In this document: positions 13,459 to 25,946 of the stretch, in pieces
How positions within the stretch are numbered: position 1 is the stretch's first letter
How the letters are laid out: the number at the start of each line of letters is the position of its first letter
From: Brevipalpus yothersi
Lineage: Eukaryota; Arthropoda; Arachnida; Trombidiformes; Tenuipalpidae
Assembly (NCBI GenBank): GCA_003956705.1
Contig: QZCP01000002.1
Span: 62,001 to 126,000, forward strand
Length of the DNA: 64,000 bases
Direction of reading: 5' to 3'
Translations under genes and position numbers: made by a program
Notes under the pieces: generated by a model
The model's database searches: none
What the model was told of the DNA's origin: nothing
Seen by the model: only the letters and a program-made list of their open reading frames with translations

Positions 13459-13501
<43 letters not shown>
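13459..13501. repeat. (CT)n microsatellite
   Basis: About 42 bp of CT repeat, with a shorter CT run at about 13337-13360. Confidence 0.95.
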
Positions 13502-13503
<2 letters not shown>

Positions 13504-14000
13504 CTTCTGGCTCAAAATGAGTGTCGATGTGATGTTTTCTTTCGCTCTCTGTCTTTCTGTCTCTCTCTCTTTCTCTTTCTCCCTCTCCTGATTTCTGATT
13601 CTTCCGGAAGAAATTCGAACACTATTGAATGGAGAAACCTCAGCAACATTCAGTTTAGCATGCTAACGATATACACTTAGCATACTCACACACGCACAAA
13701 CATCCGATCACCTCCTGGAAGGCCTCTCAATGCCAACACAATATATACACATATATACATACACACACAACCTCACGAGCATTGGACATACCGCAGACTG
13801 GTGAATGCTTTCATTTTCTTTGTTTTCTTTCTCAGTCAGGGAAAATGTGTATACCAAGAACGAAGAGAATATGGAAGCATTGCTCTTGGAAAAATTACAT
13901 GGTGGAAAGAAGAATGAATGCGAGAGGAAAATTTTAGTTTACTTTCCAATTTATCATAGTGACGATGAGTTTCTGCCACCCATTCATTCATCCATCCATC

Positions 14001-14002
<2 letters not shown>

Positions 14003-14068
<66 letters not shown>

Positions 14069-14085
14069 AAGAAAGAAAGAAAGAA
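14003..14085. repeat. (GA)n followed by (GAAA)n
   Basis: About 60 bp of GA dinucleotides passing directly into GAAA tetranucleotides. Confidence 0.95.
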
Positions 14086-14753
14086 AAGTAAAGATAAATG
14101 AAAAAGGTCGAGCATGTCGAGAAAATTCCGAGCATTTAGAGATAGAAAGAAAGAGAGAGAGGACAAAAATGGCGCGAGAAGTAAAGAGAGAAAAATCTTC
14201 ACTTCCTTAACCAATTTTCGACCCTTTTTATATGAACCCATCTTCACACATACACACATACACACACAACCTTCATCCATTCGATTATTTTTCTTTTTCT
14301 CTCATTCAATTTACCATCAGCATTCAAGCAATTCTTTTTTCTCTTTCTCTTTCTCTTTCTTCTTCCATTTTCTCTCTTTCACAAATACGCACAAATACAC
14401 ACACTTCATCTCTTCTCTTTCCCTAGTCTGCTCATTACTGCTCTCTGTACTCATTTCCTAATTCAATTCTTTGCCTATTGAAAGTCGCTGAGAATCAGAT
14501 AAAAGTCACCGAATAATGATTATTCTTCCTACAGTCTTTCATATATACATGAGCAATTATGATGATCTTACATGAATTCAAGACAATAGGCATGAAAAGA
14601 TTAATTTCCGGAGAAAACTTTCCGAGACATAATGATCATAAGAAAAATTACACACACTGGCAAGAGAGTCATGACATTATCGTCATAATTTCTGATTTCT
14701 TCGTTAAAATGACAATCGTTTTCTTTGTTACAAAGAGTCGAATTGAGTGATCA

Positions 14754-15578
14754 ATGATGAAGTTTTCGGCTTTTTTGATTTTAAAACTCTCTATTTTTCT
14801 TGTTTGCTCTAAAACTAGCCTGGGTATCGATCCAATCGATGAAGAGGACGATTCAGCTTTCGAAAATCCACCTCAAGCCACACCAACTCCGATTCCAGGT
14901 CACTTATCTTCCAATGTGAGCATCGAATCTCGACGAGCTCAATCTCTCCAGAAGAAAGGTCACTACGCTGAGGCTATCATTCGTGGTGAAAATGGACTGA
15001 GAGGGTGGATTTTCTTTGAAAATTCTGTAAGTTTTCTGTCTGATAAATCTTTTCGATTTTATGAAACCATCTCCAAATTCTTCTCTAGTGGAACGGAGCA
15101 TCACTCTATGGAGTCATATGTGGTCTCCGACCAGGTAGCCATGGTTGGCATATCCACCAGTTTGGACAGCACAATGGCCGATGTGAAAACGCCGGAAAAC
15201 ATTTTTCTATGGTACCTTATCCACATGCTGGCTCAAACGACAAATTTCGTCATAACGGTGATTTGGGCAACATTCAGGCTGATCGTCGGGGTATTGCCTT
15301 CATCAATCAATTCAATGGACAAATCAGTGTGTCAAGTAGATCCGATAATTCAGTTCTGGGACGTTCAATTCTGGTAAGTTTCCTTCTATCATTCGAATTG
15401 ACATCAAATTCTTTCTTTATGTTACCAGGTTCATGAATGGCCTGATGATTTGGGTGTTGGAAAGGGCAAGGAAAGTCAAATTACTGGTAATAGTGGCAAA
15501 GTGATTGGCTGTGGTTTGATTGGTCTTCGCAGTGAGAAAGCTCCTCTACCCTCTGGATGTCCACCACCCAATATTTGA
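14754..15578 (+). CDS. Secreted Cu/Zn superoxide dismutase
   Basis: Three coding exons: 14754-15026, 15089-15373 and 15429-15578, both introns phase 0, about 235 residues. It should dismutate superoxide to peroxide outside the cell. A hydrophobic signal peptide (MMKFSAFLILKLSIFLVC) is followed by an unusual acidic/Pro-rich stretch before the SOD fold. Metal ligands are all present: HIHQFG (Cu), the bridging His in GKHF, the Zn His in PHAG, RHNGDLGN (Zn His and Asp) and VHEWPDDLG (Cu His). The disulfide cysteines (RCENAG and GCGLIG) are also there. The active-site Arg found before the last Cys in most Cu/Zn SODs is not: this protein reads GNSGKVIGCG, with Val at that place. A downstream poly(A) signal lies at 15731. 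A 3' exon (about 15630-15726) may be untranslated or provide an alternative end. Confidence 0.88.
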
Positions 15579-15730
15579 AGGTTTTTGTTATCAAAACTTT
15601 GAAACATACATTAATTAAATCATTTCAGTATCTAAAGTAGCTAGAGAGTGGGCTAAAAACAGAATTTTGAACGGCGAAGATAGAGATCCGGAAGCGTTGA
15701 AAGCTTATAAATTAGACCACAAATGAATAC

Positions 15731-15736
15731 AATAAA
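15731..15736 (+). terminator. Poly(A) signal AATAAA of the SOD gene
   Basis: Perfect hexamer 153 bp after the SOD stop codon, just beyond a possible last exon that follows a CATTTCAG acceptor at about 15629. Confidence 0.6.
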
Positions 15737-16543
15737 TGTTTAGTTTTTGAAAAAAATAATACAACAACTTTATTTTCATCGTTTTCGACCAATTGAGCGG
15801 TTTAACTCAAGTTCTAAGGTATTGAAAAGCCAGATTTAAAGATAAAGAGATTTGATTTACAATGAAAATTAAATGATAATCAGTCGCTATAGAAGCTTTT
15901 GAACTAAGAAATTTTGCCCTTTAAGAATTTACGAGTGAATCTAAGGGAAGGATATTCATTCGATGATGCCGTGAAGAGATGAGAAATGAAGATATATTAT
16001 ACAATATAAAACACGTAAAAATTCAAATAAGAATAGCTGAACAGAAAGACTTTCACTCTACAAGACGCTATGACTTGAGGTCAAATAAGTAACCACAGTT
16101 TCAGAATTAAGACTTGAAGGTTCTGCTGATAGCTTGAAATTAATCTCACAATACTTAGATAATCAAGCCATTCTCATGAAAACATGATGATTGAAAGTTG
16201 TATAAGAATCCTATGACAGTAGAAAAAACAACAGTATCTGATTGAATTAGCAATAAAATGCTGGGTTGGGTGCTCTTCGATGAGAATTTTTTTTATCAGT
16301 TTAAGTAAGCGAATCTCACTAGAGAATTTAAGTTTGATTTTCTTTGGGGTACGAGGCTGTAAATATGACGGAGCTCTGACTCCGAAGAATGTGACTTTGG
16401 ATTAGGAATTATCAAAAGCGCTTCTGAGACCTTTTATATTCTATCCAGGATAGGTGCAAATATGAGCCTCAGGATGAACCAAGACACGTTGAGATGTGAT
16501 GTGGGATTTTTTGATACATTCTTTATCTTAGGACCAACGTTCA
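15737..16543. other. Intergenic, convergent SOD / SPPL3
   Basis: No coding signal seen; AT-rich sequence that contains the 3' untranslated region of SPPL3. Confidence 0.5.
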
Positions 16544-17500
16544 TTAGACTTCTAGATGCTTTGGTAGTGCTGATGTCCTGAAAGGTTCACTCCACATTCG
16601 TCTCAAATCACCCTGTAAAGAAGAGAATGTAAAATATTCACTCATTTATTTTCTCAAGAAAATTTTCTCTCAAGTTAATAAGAAGAAATTTAACTAAGCT
16701 GTTGGCCTGTGAGGCTATCAGCAAGTTGGTAATAAATCGAAATCAAAAATTAAGAAAATCAGGCAGTTTTGGAGTACATTCAAGAGATAACTGTTGAAGT
16801 GTATTACCTTAACCCAGGCCATAGTAAGAAGTGGCAGCAAAGTAAATGGGACAAGATAGAGAAGAGCCGGCTTTGTTGATAATGGAACATGAAAAGAGAG
16901 ATAACAATGAGTTTTCAGGAATGGGCTTGTGAGATGAAACATGTGAAGAATGGCAAAAAAAGACAAACTTAATATGAGTGATGGTTTATTTATTGTTTCT
17001 CATGATTTTGCTGACTAGTAAGATGAAAAGAGCTCCAAAATTCCAATGCAAAGTCAATTGCATGAGAGCCACTTAGAAAGAGCTAAAGATCGTGAGCAAT
17101 CAAGTCAGATACGTTACTATTTCGTGACGAGTGATCCTTTTTGGAACTTTTGATCTAACGATAAGAGCCCAATTTGGTAATTTTTTAACTCTCCAACTAT
17201 TCTAAAAAAATTAAGCTTCATGTTGTGATAGGTCAGTTCTAATGAATACATGTATTACAACATAATAATATTTGCTTGGGCAAAAATCAATGCTGTACAT
17301 GAGAAACTACCAAAGCAATATAATGTCAACCATTCTGAAACTGTTCCGATTACCAGTAGGTTCAGTGCACAACATAATTCTAATTCTACTTGACCGTTCT
17401 TATGAAATAACTCACCTGAGCCGCTTTGGACACTTCAGAAGACACTGTTGCTGTCAGGAGTCCTGAATTGAAGAGAGAATTCAACGACAAGAGAGCGTGG

Positions 17501-17536
<36 letters not shown>

Positions 17537-20440
17537 AAATTGGGAATAGGTTAAAATGACATTTCGGGTCAGTGTCTCCAGCAAAGAAGAGTCTCTTATT
17601 ATTCTTGTCCGTTTCGAAAGTAAAGGATTTTCTCACCACAAAAGTAGCCAATCAGAGAACAATGGAAGTAGGTTATTCTGGCAAAATGATGATTCGGAGG
17701 TGGGATTCCAGCTTCTGCCGAATTTAATGATGACCTTGAGACAAATTGAAAGAAAACACGAACAAAATATTATTATTTTATCATCTTAAAGACAAGAAGC
17801 TATATATCAAGCTGAAATGATACAGGAATGACACTTGTATGTAGTCCCTCTCAAGTGGACCACAAATCCTCATAATCAATTAGACTCACCTTTTGAAAGC
17901 ATCATATCTGAGTACGAAACATAACAGAAGACCAGGCATAACCTAAAGAAGAAAATATCATTCACAGTAATTTCATGGGTTGCTTCGTTCATTATCGTTA
18001 AGGAATTTCTTTTTGACACACACAAGCATACAAAATTGCATCTCACTCCCACCAGACCAACTACTTTCAGTCAAGGAATTATGATACGCAATTGTCTTAT
18101 TGATCTCAAAGAATTATCTCAGGCAAAACTAATGAGCTGCAACGATTCTTGCTAAAATCTGATATTGATAGTTTCTCAAAACATTGACGAAACTATCAAC
18201 ACAACTATTGGATTCGACCTATGCAAACGGTAAGTTAGGACGAACAAATACTGACAACTTTGCGAGAAAAAGAGTCCCTTTTTTGACCCTTCTCGGAGGA
18301 TGATTGAAATGCAAATTGATTCGCAGATTCTCATTTAATTTATTCTTTTCCTCTCATTCTTACACGCTCTTCTTGTTTCAATCCAGACAGCCACTTCTCT
18401 TTCCCTTGAATGGGGTTGACTTGAAATTTTGTTCGTGACCATTAAAGTTTCAAAAAACTTTACCAACAGACAAAAGACAGGATGCATGAAAATTCAACGT
18501 AAAAAATTTTCTACCAACCCTATTCAAATGAAATGTATTTTCTCACCTCGAGCAGGGCAAAAGAAAACTAGATTTAACATGAAAAATATTCAAAAAGCAT
18601 CTCTCAATCTGTGGGTGAGAGGATGGAGCCGTGACCACATACAATACCAAGTGGCGAATAGGTACTCAACATCAAAATTATTGATTGAAAGACTTGAGAG
18701 ATAATTTTGAGCAAAGAATGGAAAACTGTGCCTTTTTCTATTTATGGAAGGAAAGGTAAAAGTGTTCTCAGAGTTGTACAGAAAAAATTGTTACTTTAAA
18801 CAGTTTAAAAATGAAGAGTCGATACTCTCAAAAACGTGATCTTAATGATAAATGAGCAACTTGAAAAATTTTTCAGCTACTTAAATCAACGGAAGTTGAG
18901 AATATCTCATCAAATGAGTCAGGTAGTATGTTTAAAGGGAAGAAGTTTAAAGAGGTGAAGTTCAGGTGAGAAGGAGAGAGAGAGAAGAAGAAAACGGAAA
19001 TCGATTTCGTCCGATGAATACCACCTTCTTCCCTGCTGCCATTATTATTGCCTCGCAAGTTGACTGTAATAAAATAGTGGTCAATGCTCTCTCTCTGAAA
19101 AGTGAGGGAGGTAAAAGAAAATGCCAACAATAAGAATCAACAAGATAGAACAGTTTTTTTATTGCTTCCACTAACATGCAGAGAGAAAGAGAGAGAGAGG
19201 AAGACTCGATGCCAAAAACTTTGATGGAAATAAGGAACGAAGAGAGCAGTTTAACAAGCTTTTGTAAGTGAAAGAAAAAGAACAAGTAGCCTCATGGTAA
19301 ATTTAAGCTATTTGCAAAACATTCCCAAATTCAAGTTCAAACAGAGGAAATCAAAATAAATGCGAGAGTGAATAGAAAAATATCAGATTGTTGTGGGAAA
19401 GAGAACTGGAATGCGAGGGAATGAAAAAGTTATCCAACATGAGATGGAAGTTTAGACAAATGGGCTTTCTGGAGTATGCAAGGAAATTTAAAGTTAACTC
19501 TCACACACAATTTTGTATTCCTCTAGAAGTAAATTATTATTTTTCAAAACTTATCGAGAGCTCAGTATAGCGATAGGAAAGTGAGATTTCTGGTCTTCAA
19601 TTAAAGATCTAGAGTAACTAACCAAGTCAAGAATCTGTGTAAGCTATAAAATACTCTATACTACTGTGAATAATATCATCTAACAATAGTTCTGATGATA
19701 AATACACTGAAAAGGAGTTTTACTCAATTTAGTGTATAGATTGGTCCTCCGAATTAGTTTTTGATGCTTCATCGAACATCGTTTCGCTAACCAAACGATT
19801 CAAGTCGATAGAAATAAAACTTGCATTGAGCCAATAGATCTTGATACCAAACGAAAAATCAGGAAATTCAATTCTCAAACTAATCAATGAATAGATATGA
19901 TCAATAGAGACTTAGTACAATGAAAAAGTTTAAAGAAGCTATTTTCAGAATCTTTCTCGACTCAATCACTGTTTAGATTATATTTCTCCTCAAATTAGGG
20001 GTTAAGAGCCAGTTTTCAGAGCCCATCACATCAATAATCAATTATCCATTAGCTACTAATAACGGATTGGAGATTCAACTTTTATCATTCCATTACTATT
20101 TTTCCCCTCATTTGTCGAAAGAAGGTGCAGTATGCTTTCCAATCACCAGTATCTCTCTTTCAACATACATCAGGAGAATGAAAGTTGAATGATAGTCCCT
20201 GTAGGGAATGATGAAAACTAATCAAACTTGAAAATTCAAAGCTTTTCCATGCTTCAGAGCTTCGGAGCTGAATTTAGCTAAGAAAATCAACAGATCGTGT
20301 GTGTATATATAAGAACGAATTCTGATGTGATGCTCGGACTTGCCATTTTGCAAGTGCACTCATTCACAACGCATCACTTTTTTCTTTTGGGTCATTCTTC
20401 ACATTCCTGTTCTATTTCATTTCAGCACATCGTCTCAGCG

Positions 20441-20508
<68 letters not shown>

Positions 20509-22401
20509 CTCCAGCCAAGCATTACACAATCATGATCTTACAAATTCTTCGCCAGTAAGATACTTTTGTGAGAGCTTTTCTTTTCAATTCTTTCTCAATG
20601 TTTTCCAAGTTTCTTGACTTTTGCAAGAAAGAAGGGGAGAGAGGTAAGAATCTCCAATTCCTTAATTAAGGTTCTAATTAGAGGTTGTGTGTGTGGTAAA
20701 TATAAAGGAAATCCTAATCACTTCCTTGATTTCAGCGGATAACCTTCCAGTTAAGATTACAATGGGAAAAGGTAGACAATACAGAGGAGAGAGGCTAATC
20801 AAATGATCGATCAATTTAGAAGAAACCACAACGTTCTCACATAGTCTGTCATTCATCTTGATAATTCCTATCGTGAAAATCTGGGAACCTAAAGGCTCAG
20901 GGATGTATACTGAACATTCACATACTTCGACAATAATGAGCTGCATGCTTTGTCAAAATCAGATTAAAATGAATTTTTGATTTACTTACAATATCACCAA
21001 GACCCAACATTGAGAAATGGCCAGTGTTATTCATACTTGGAAAAACAAGTTTACCGGGTAATGATAATTTGGGTGGATCTCGGCTAACCATATTGCTTAG
21101 ATGCAGTTTTTTGGCTACAACACCCACGGGATTATCAGCTGGTCTTGTGGCAACTCGAACCATTACGTTCGAATTGAAAATGTATGATGAAAAAAATACC
21201 CAGAAGACGTCATATATTAACAAACCAGTAAGTAGAAGAGTGGAGACTTTAAGACTTGGCAAACGGACCAGAGCGATGAAGGCCACACAAAGACCCATCC
21301 CCATGGCTTTTTTTTCGGAGTCCAAAATTGAAGATAGGTGAGAGCATCGCCAAAAAAGAGGGGACAATTCAAAAGAGTTGAGCCAAGAAAATTTAACAAA
21401 AGAACAATAGAAAAAGACAATGAGAAAGCGAACGATGAAATTTGATAAAAGGTGCATACAATCATGAAACACAAACTTGGAGGAAAGTTGAGAGAAAAGA
21501 AACTGAAAATTTCAAGAAAAACGGAAAGAGAAAGAAGGTAGAACATTACCCTCTCACACTTCCTGAGTGAATAAATTTGGTTGAGAGAAAAAAAGATGTT
21601 CTACCTACCATCCATTAGTAACCAATGTCCCGTTAATATCCAAATGCAAACTATTGTGACTGATAATGAGAAAGATACAATTTCAGCGGCTGTGAAGCGA
21701 CCACATATTCCGAAAGATATTCTGTTGAGATAAGAATGAGATTTTGTTTCCATGAGCAGGAGAGTTTAAGGGTCAAGAGATAAACGAATCAAGGTCATCA
21801 ATGAAAAAACTAGACTTACTTTTTTTTGTCTGTACAGGGCCTGAGAATGTATTGACACATGGGAAGAAGGAGGAAAGCTAAAGCTATAGCCGCAATTACT
21901 GTTGGAAGAAAGTGGGAGAGAAAATAAATCAATCACAGGAAGATTAAGAGCATGTACAACTACAGAGCAGTATTTAAATGTACAGTTTATTGAGTGCAAG
22001 ATAAATCGAACTTACTTGCAGTACAAATTGCGAAAAGCATTTGCATTGAGTCGAAAAAAAAGAACATGATTAAAAGAGATATTGAGGCGCCAAGAGGTAA
22101 ACAGAGAGCTTGTATTGCGTCCAGAGTTTGGATTTCTTGAGTGAAAAAAAGAAGAGATAAGAACTCTCATAAGTATGTGAAAAAAAGAAGCAATTCCAAA
22201 TAATGTCAACAGATCAGAACAAAATCTGATCCTAAACATTTATTGGATTGAGAATTATGAGCTTCCAAAAGATTGAATTCTTACTGTTTTCTTCTTTAGG
22301 ATTGTCAGAATCTTTTTCCTTTTCATTGGCTTCTTGTTCCATGTTGAGAGATCTAATTATCGAAGTGATGAGATGAGATGGATCAAGAAAGAGTTCTTCC
22401 T

Positions 22402-22444
<43 letters not shown>

Positions 22445-22916
22445 CAGCTCAAATGAATGAAGATAGAGATGTAGATGGTGAAAGAGAGAAGATTTGTTTG
22501 AAGTTCCGCAAAGTATCATGAGACCAGGAGAACATATTCAAGAATTCTAACATTCACACGCCTAAATTGCTTCCCATCTTTCTCTTTCTCTTTCTTTTTT
22601 TCTCACTCATAATCTCATTCTTCAAACAAGGACTTGGCAAAGAATAACAAGTCCGATTGATGAAGGGAAAAAAAATCAATAGAGAGATGATTATTTACCT
22701 GAAACTGCCATAAACGATGAGTAGCATGGATATCAAAAATGTGCAAACTCGAGATGAATCCATTAATGAGTACACTCTACATTTGTACATATGATAAGGA
22801 AGAGAGATACACAAGAAAAATAAGAAAGAAAGAAGAGAAGAACGTTCAAGGAACAGTAATTAATGACTGTTGACTGCAGAATGAAATAAAATCATATTTC
22901 CTTACAACTTATCCAT
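16544..22916 (-). CDS. SPPL3: Signal peptide peptidase-like 3, intramembrane aspartyl protease
   Basis: Twelve exons, all GT-AG and phase-consistent: 22906-22916, 22699-22776, 22285-22352, 22016-22135, 21820-21898, 21609-21721, 20990-21306, 17890-17942, 17637-17734, 17416-17462, 16808-16870, 16544-16612; total 1,116 nt, 371 residues. SPPL3 is a multi-pass Golgi membrane protease that cleaves type II membrane proteins such as glycosyltransferases. The catalytic Asp pair is visible: LLIYDVFWVFF (Asp189) and SMLGLGDI (Asp261). The C-terminal PAL motif is in AAQPALLYLVPFTLLP. Long blocks match vertebrate SPPL3 (ASISLLIMFFFFDS, SLPGKLVFPS), and the end GDLRRMWSEPF is also typical. The first coding exon is only 11 nt (MDK plus two bases), so the start is the least secure part. 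The seventh intron (17943-20989) is about 3 kb, against 46-300 bp for most introns and about 0.5-0.8 kb for introns 9 and 10. Confidence 0.93.
17943..20989 (-). other. Long seventh intron of SPPL3
   Basis: About 3 kb between the exon ending at GLGDI and the one starting VMPGLLLCF. No nested gene is supported on either strand. It carries a (GA)n microsatellite at about 20443-20502 and a smaller purine patch near 18977-18995. Confidence 0.7.
20443..20502. repeat. (GA)n microsatellite
   Basis: About 58 bp of GA repeat inside SPPL3 intron 7. Confidence 0.95.
22405..22440. repeat. (CT)n microsatellite
   Basis: About 35 bp of CT repeat in SPPL3 intron 2, about 50 bp upstream (minus strand) of the acceptor of exon 3; it could act as an extended pyrimidine tract. 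Confidence 0.9.
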
Positions 22917-23561
22917 GATGATTTAATATCGTGTTTGTATGTGTTAATGGTGAAGAGAGATGATGAGTGATCTTCCCAAACAGGTCAAGATGATTAAGAT
23001 GATGATGAGACCACAAATAACGGGACCCAAAGTTCGATTGAAGAGAGAATCTACCTCTTGATAGCTACTGAACACCTCGTATATTTTGGATCACAATTAA
23101 AGAAACGATGAGTTAAAATTCATCCCTCACACAATAGCTATCTATATTGATGATGATCAAAAGAATAGATGATGATGGTGATGGACGAATGAACACAAAT
23201 CTTTCTCATTTTGTTGGTAACCATTTGGACATATAAAGTGAATGAGAGCGAGAGAGATCAATTGGTGAGGTTGATTGTTGACTTCAAAACCAAGAAAAAA
23301 GTGTTTAGGGTACAAGATGTATAAGTAGATATATCACAGAGAGAATATGAATCACTTTACGAATAACCCATCAGATGAGTGGAATGAATAAAGTTCATGA
23401 TGAAAATAAATTCGGTAAGGAACACAAATTCAGATCATCAACCAGGTGAAGAATCTAATGTATTCAGAAAATTTTATCCTGAAACAATCTCAACTCACAC
23501 AATCTGAATGAGTTCAGTAACTGAACTTGATATACTTGATATCTTGATCCCGAATATATAA

Positions 23562-23569
23562 TATCGATA
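23562..23569. promoter_or_regulatory. TATCGATA palindrome upstream of UBL5 (DREF-type element)
   Basis: Perfect 8-bp TATCGATA located 148 bp before the UBL5 start codon, in the 800-bp gap shared with divergent SPPL3. In insects this octamer is the DRE bound by DREF at housekeeping promoters; its use here is inferred. Confidence 0.5.
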
Positions 23570-23716
23570 CTCACCAGAGGGCGAAAAAAAAATCTTTTTT
23601 TAAATCACAAAAAAATGTAAACATTTCAAATTATCTTGTCCATAATTATTTTCGATTATCTCGATTTCAATTTATTTAATTGTGTTAAACTTATTGGTTA
23701 CAATTTTGGGTGTAAA

Positions 23717-23938
23717 ATGATTGAGATTACTGTGAATGATCGTCTTGGGAAAAAAGTTCGCATCAAGTGTAATGAGGATGATACTATTGGTGATTTGAAA
23801 AAATTGATCGCTGCTCAGTGTGGTACACGTTCGGATAAGATTGTGTTGAAAAAATGGTATACAATTTATAAAGATAATATCACTGTTGGTGATTATGAAA
23901 TTAAGGATGGAATGAATTTGGAATTGTACTACCAATGA
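23717..23938 (+). CDS. UBL5: Ubiquitin-like protein 5 (Hub1)
   Basis: A single exon of 73 codons. The ATG at 23717 gives MIEITVNDRLGKKVRIKC, the canonical UBL5 start; an upstream in-frame ATG at 23636 would add 27 unrelated residues and was not chosen. The ubiquitin fold is intact and ends in ELYYQ rather than Gly-Gly, as expected for this family, which is not conjugated through a C-terminal diglycine. UBL5/Hub1 binds spliceosomal proteins and supports pre-mRNA splicing. A poly(A) signal AATAAA lies at 24046-24051. It is convergent with NOC4L, whose stop is only 155 bp away, so the 3' untranslated regions probably overlap. Confidence 0.96.
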   Translation: MIEITVNDRLGKKVRIKCNEDDTIGDLKKLIAAQCGTRSDKIVLKKWYTIYKDNITVGDYEIKDGMNLELYYQ

Positions 23939-24092
23939 TTGCTAATTTTTCCATGATCCATTATATCACATCATCAGATCGATTGGGATGATAATGTTGT
24001 CACCATCGCCATCATCATCATCATGTTGGTTTAATATTTTTCATGAATAAAGTATAATGTACACTTATATGCTTTTTTCATTCTATTCTGAA

Positions 24093-25478
24093 TTAATTCT
24101 GTGCAAATATTTTCAATCGATTCCTCATGTTCTCATCAATCGAGAGAGTGAGAACATTATCGTCAAGTACTGAGTAGGATTCGCTCATCAAATCATCGTA
24201 TGTCGTCTCGAGATCTTCCGAGATGTCCCAATCTTTTTCAGGAATTTTCTTCTTGATAAAAGCAGCTTTCTTGGCGATTTGAGGATTCCAATGAGCGAGA
24301 AGAGTTCGAACTTCCCATAATGAGCTGTCCATTGCATTACATTTGGCAGGATCCTCTTCCTCTGGATCGTACGGATCACTCTCTATGGTTTCTTGAGTTG
24401 TCTTGTTAATCATTACATTGAGACTGGGGTGTCTTACGAGTAGATTGCCAATCAGAGGAATGAGAAATGATTGAGCATCGATTCCAGCGAGTAAAGTTAA
24501 ACGGGACAATCTTTTTGCGAAAGCTGCAACCATATAAGCTGGTAGATGAGTTGATGTTAGAAAAATATCGGTCCAATAGAATAATCGAGCTCTATACTTG
24601 ACATAGAGCATATCGGGTGTCAGTAGAGCGTAAAGTCTCTTGAAAAAATCGGGATATTCTCTATGAATTGGAAAAAAATCATTCGTAAAAGAATCTGTTC
24701 CAGTCAATGTAATGTCAATGTCACTTACAAGTTACACTTTTGAATGAGAATAAATAAAGAGCTGAGCGATAGCAAGCTTGCTGAGCCTCCAATATTGTAT
24801 GATTCGATCAGAAAATCAGCCAAACTTAGAGGATTACGGAAATGAGGCATTATTTTTTTATCCATCATCTTCAGAATGTTACGATACATCGATTTGTCCA
24901 GCTTAAAAATGATAAAGAGAATAAGCATTGCGGAATATTTTTCGAAAAGTTTTGATCTCATTTACCTTGAAACTGAGAAATACGATCCATACAGCAGCAA
25001 ATAAATCAGCAATTTTTTCATAGCTCAACGATGATTGTACAAATGATTTAGGAGGGCTCTTGACAAGATACATGGTAGCTTCTCCATCATCAAGATTCAT
25101 CAATTCATTGGGAATAGACTTTTTTTTCTTATTCTTCTTGCCTGGAATCTCAAGTTCAATCAATGTTAGCAAAGAATAAGCTCGATTGATAAAATTTTCA
25201 CATAAGGGCATATCTTCTGATTCTTTTTTCAAACTCTTCAGAATTGGTAGCATAGCTTTCAGAACAAAATGCTTCACATCATGAGCTCGAGAACATTCAC
25301 CTATAGCATTAATAAGTTTATCAGCCGTTTCAGAGCAGGATGAAGTCAAAATTTCTTGGCATACATTCTTAATCAAAGATTCAGAGAATTCTTTTGTGAA
25401 TGGTTCATTCTCTTCCGGTATAAGGTCTGTCTTTAGTTCACCGATAGTATTCAAAAATCTTTCCCCTTGACAAGTCAT
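24093..25478 (-). CDS. NOC4L: Nucleolar complex protein 4 homologue (ribosome biogenesis)
   Basis: Three exons: 24966-25478, 24729-24901, 24093-24660; phases fit (0, then 2) to give 417 residues. Noc4 pairs with Nop14 in the nucleolus and is needed for 40S subunit maturation and export. The C-terminal CBF/NOC4 domain is clear: SLSSLFILIQKCNLEYPDFF across the second splice junction, then LLTPDMLYVKYRARLFYWTD, STHLPAYMVAAFAKRL, LLVRHPSLN and the acidic DPYDPEEEDPAKC. The N-terminal half is divergent, and the protein is about 100 residues shorter than vertebrate NOC4L, mostly there. The ATG at 25478 faces EXOSC2 across a 468-bp gap. Confidence 0.93.
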
Positions 25479-25946
25479 GATATCTATTATTTCACAAAAA
25501 AATAGTTTCCAATTTAAACTGAATACCTGTATAATGTATTCCGAATAACACCGAAACTTTTAATAACCAAAAATTGTTCAATCACCAAAAGACAACAACT
25601 CCGCTCATCACAATCAAAATTTCACATCAACAAAACTCTAGTTGAATAAGGCACAGTTCTTAATTACCTTTCAACATAATGATAGACTCACATGATCCAT
25701 TAAATGATTTAATTTAAATCATAATCAATAAAAAGATTGAATCTCTTGAATCCAGCATGTGTGAATGTTTACAAACTCAATTCACGTGCAGTTTGATGAG
25801 CAAACTTTGCTCCTTCAATCACATGTCTATGTTGAACGCGGAAAACAAACATTGAAGATATAGTTTAATTTTTTCAATCATCATTTCAAATTTAATTTGG
25901 TGTTAAATGTTTCTCTGGTAGGAGTAGAGCTTTTTAGGCTGTGACA
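25479..25946. promoter_or_regulatory. Probable bidirectional promoter, NOC4L / EXOSC2
   Basis: A 468-bp AT-rich gap separates the start codons of two divergent rRNA-maturation genes. No TATA box or octamer stands out; a shared promoter is inferred from arrangement only. Confidence 0.45.

Larger units (their letters stand above)
12067..14753. other. Microsatellite-rich intergenic/upstream region
   Basis: No supported coding exon. It holds the presumed 5' leader of the PKA-RII gene (a GTAAGT donor on the minus strand near 12180 could end a leader exon), CA/TA-rich patches near 13680-13780, and long CT and GA runs. Apparent frames here are low-complexity. Confidence 0.5.

Noticed and set aside
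12170..14461. Frames of 60-150 codons around the CT/GA runs
   Set aside because: Low complexity, no family resemblance, no splice context.
18429..18704. 91-codon plus-strand frame in the SPPL3 long intron
   Set aside because: No recognisable domain, no splice or poly(A) context; consistent with chance.
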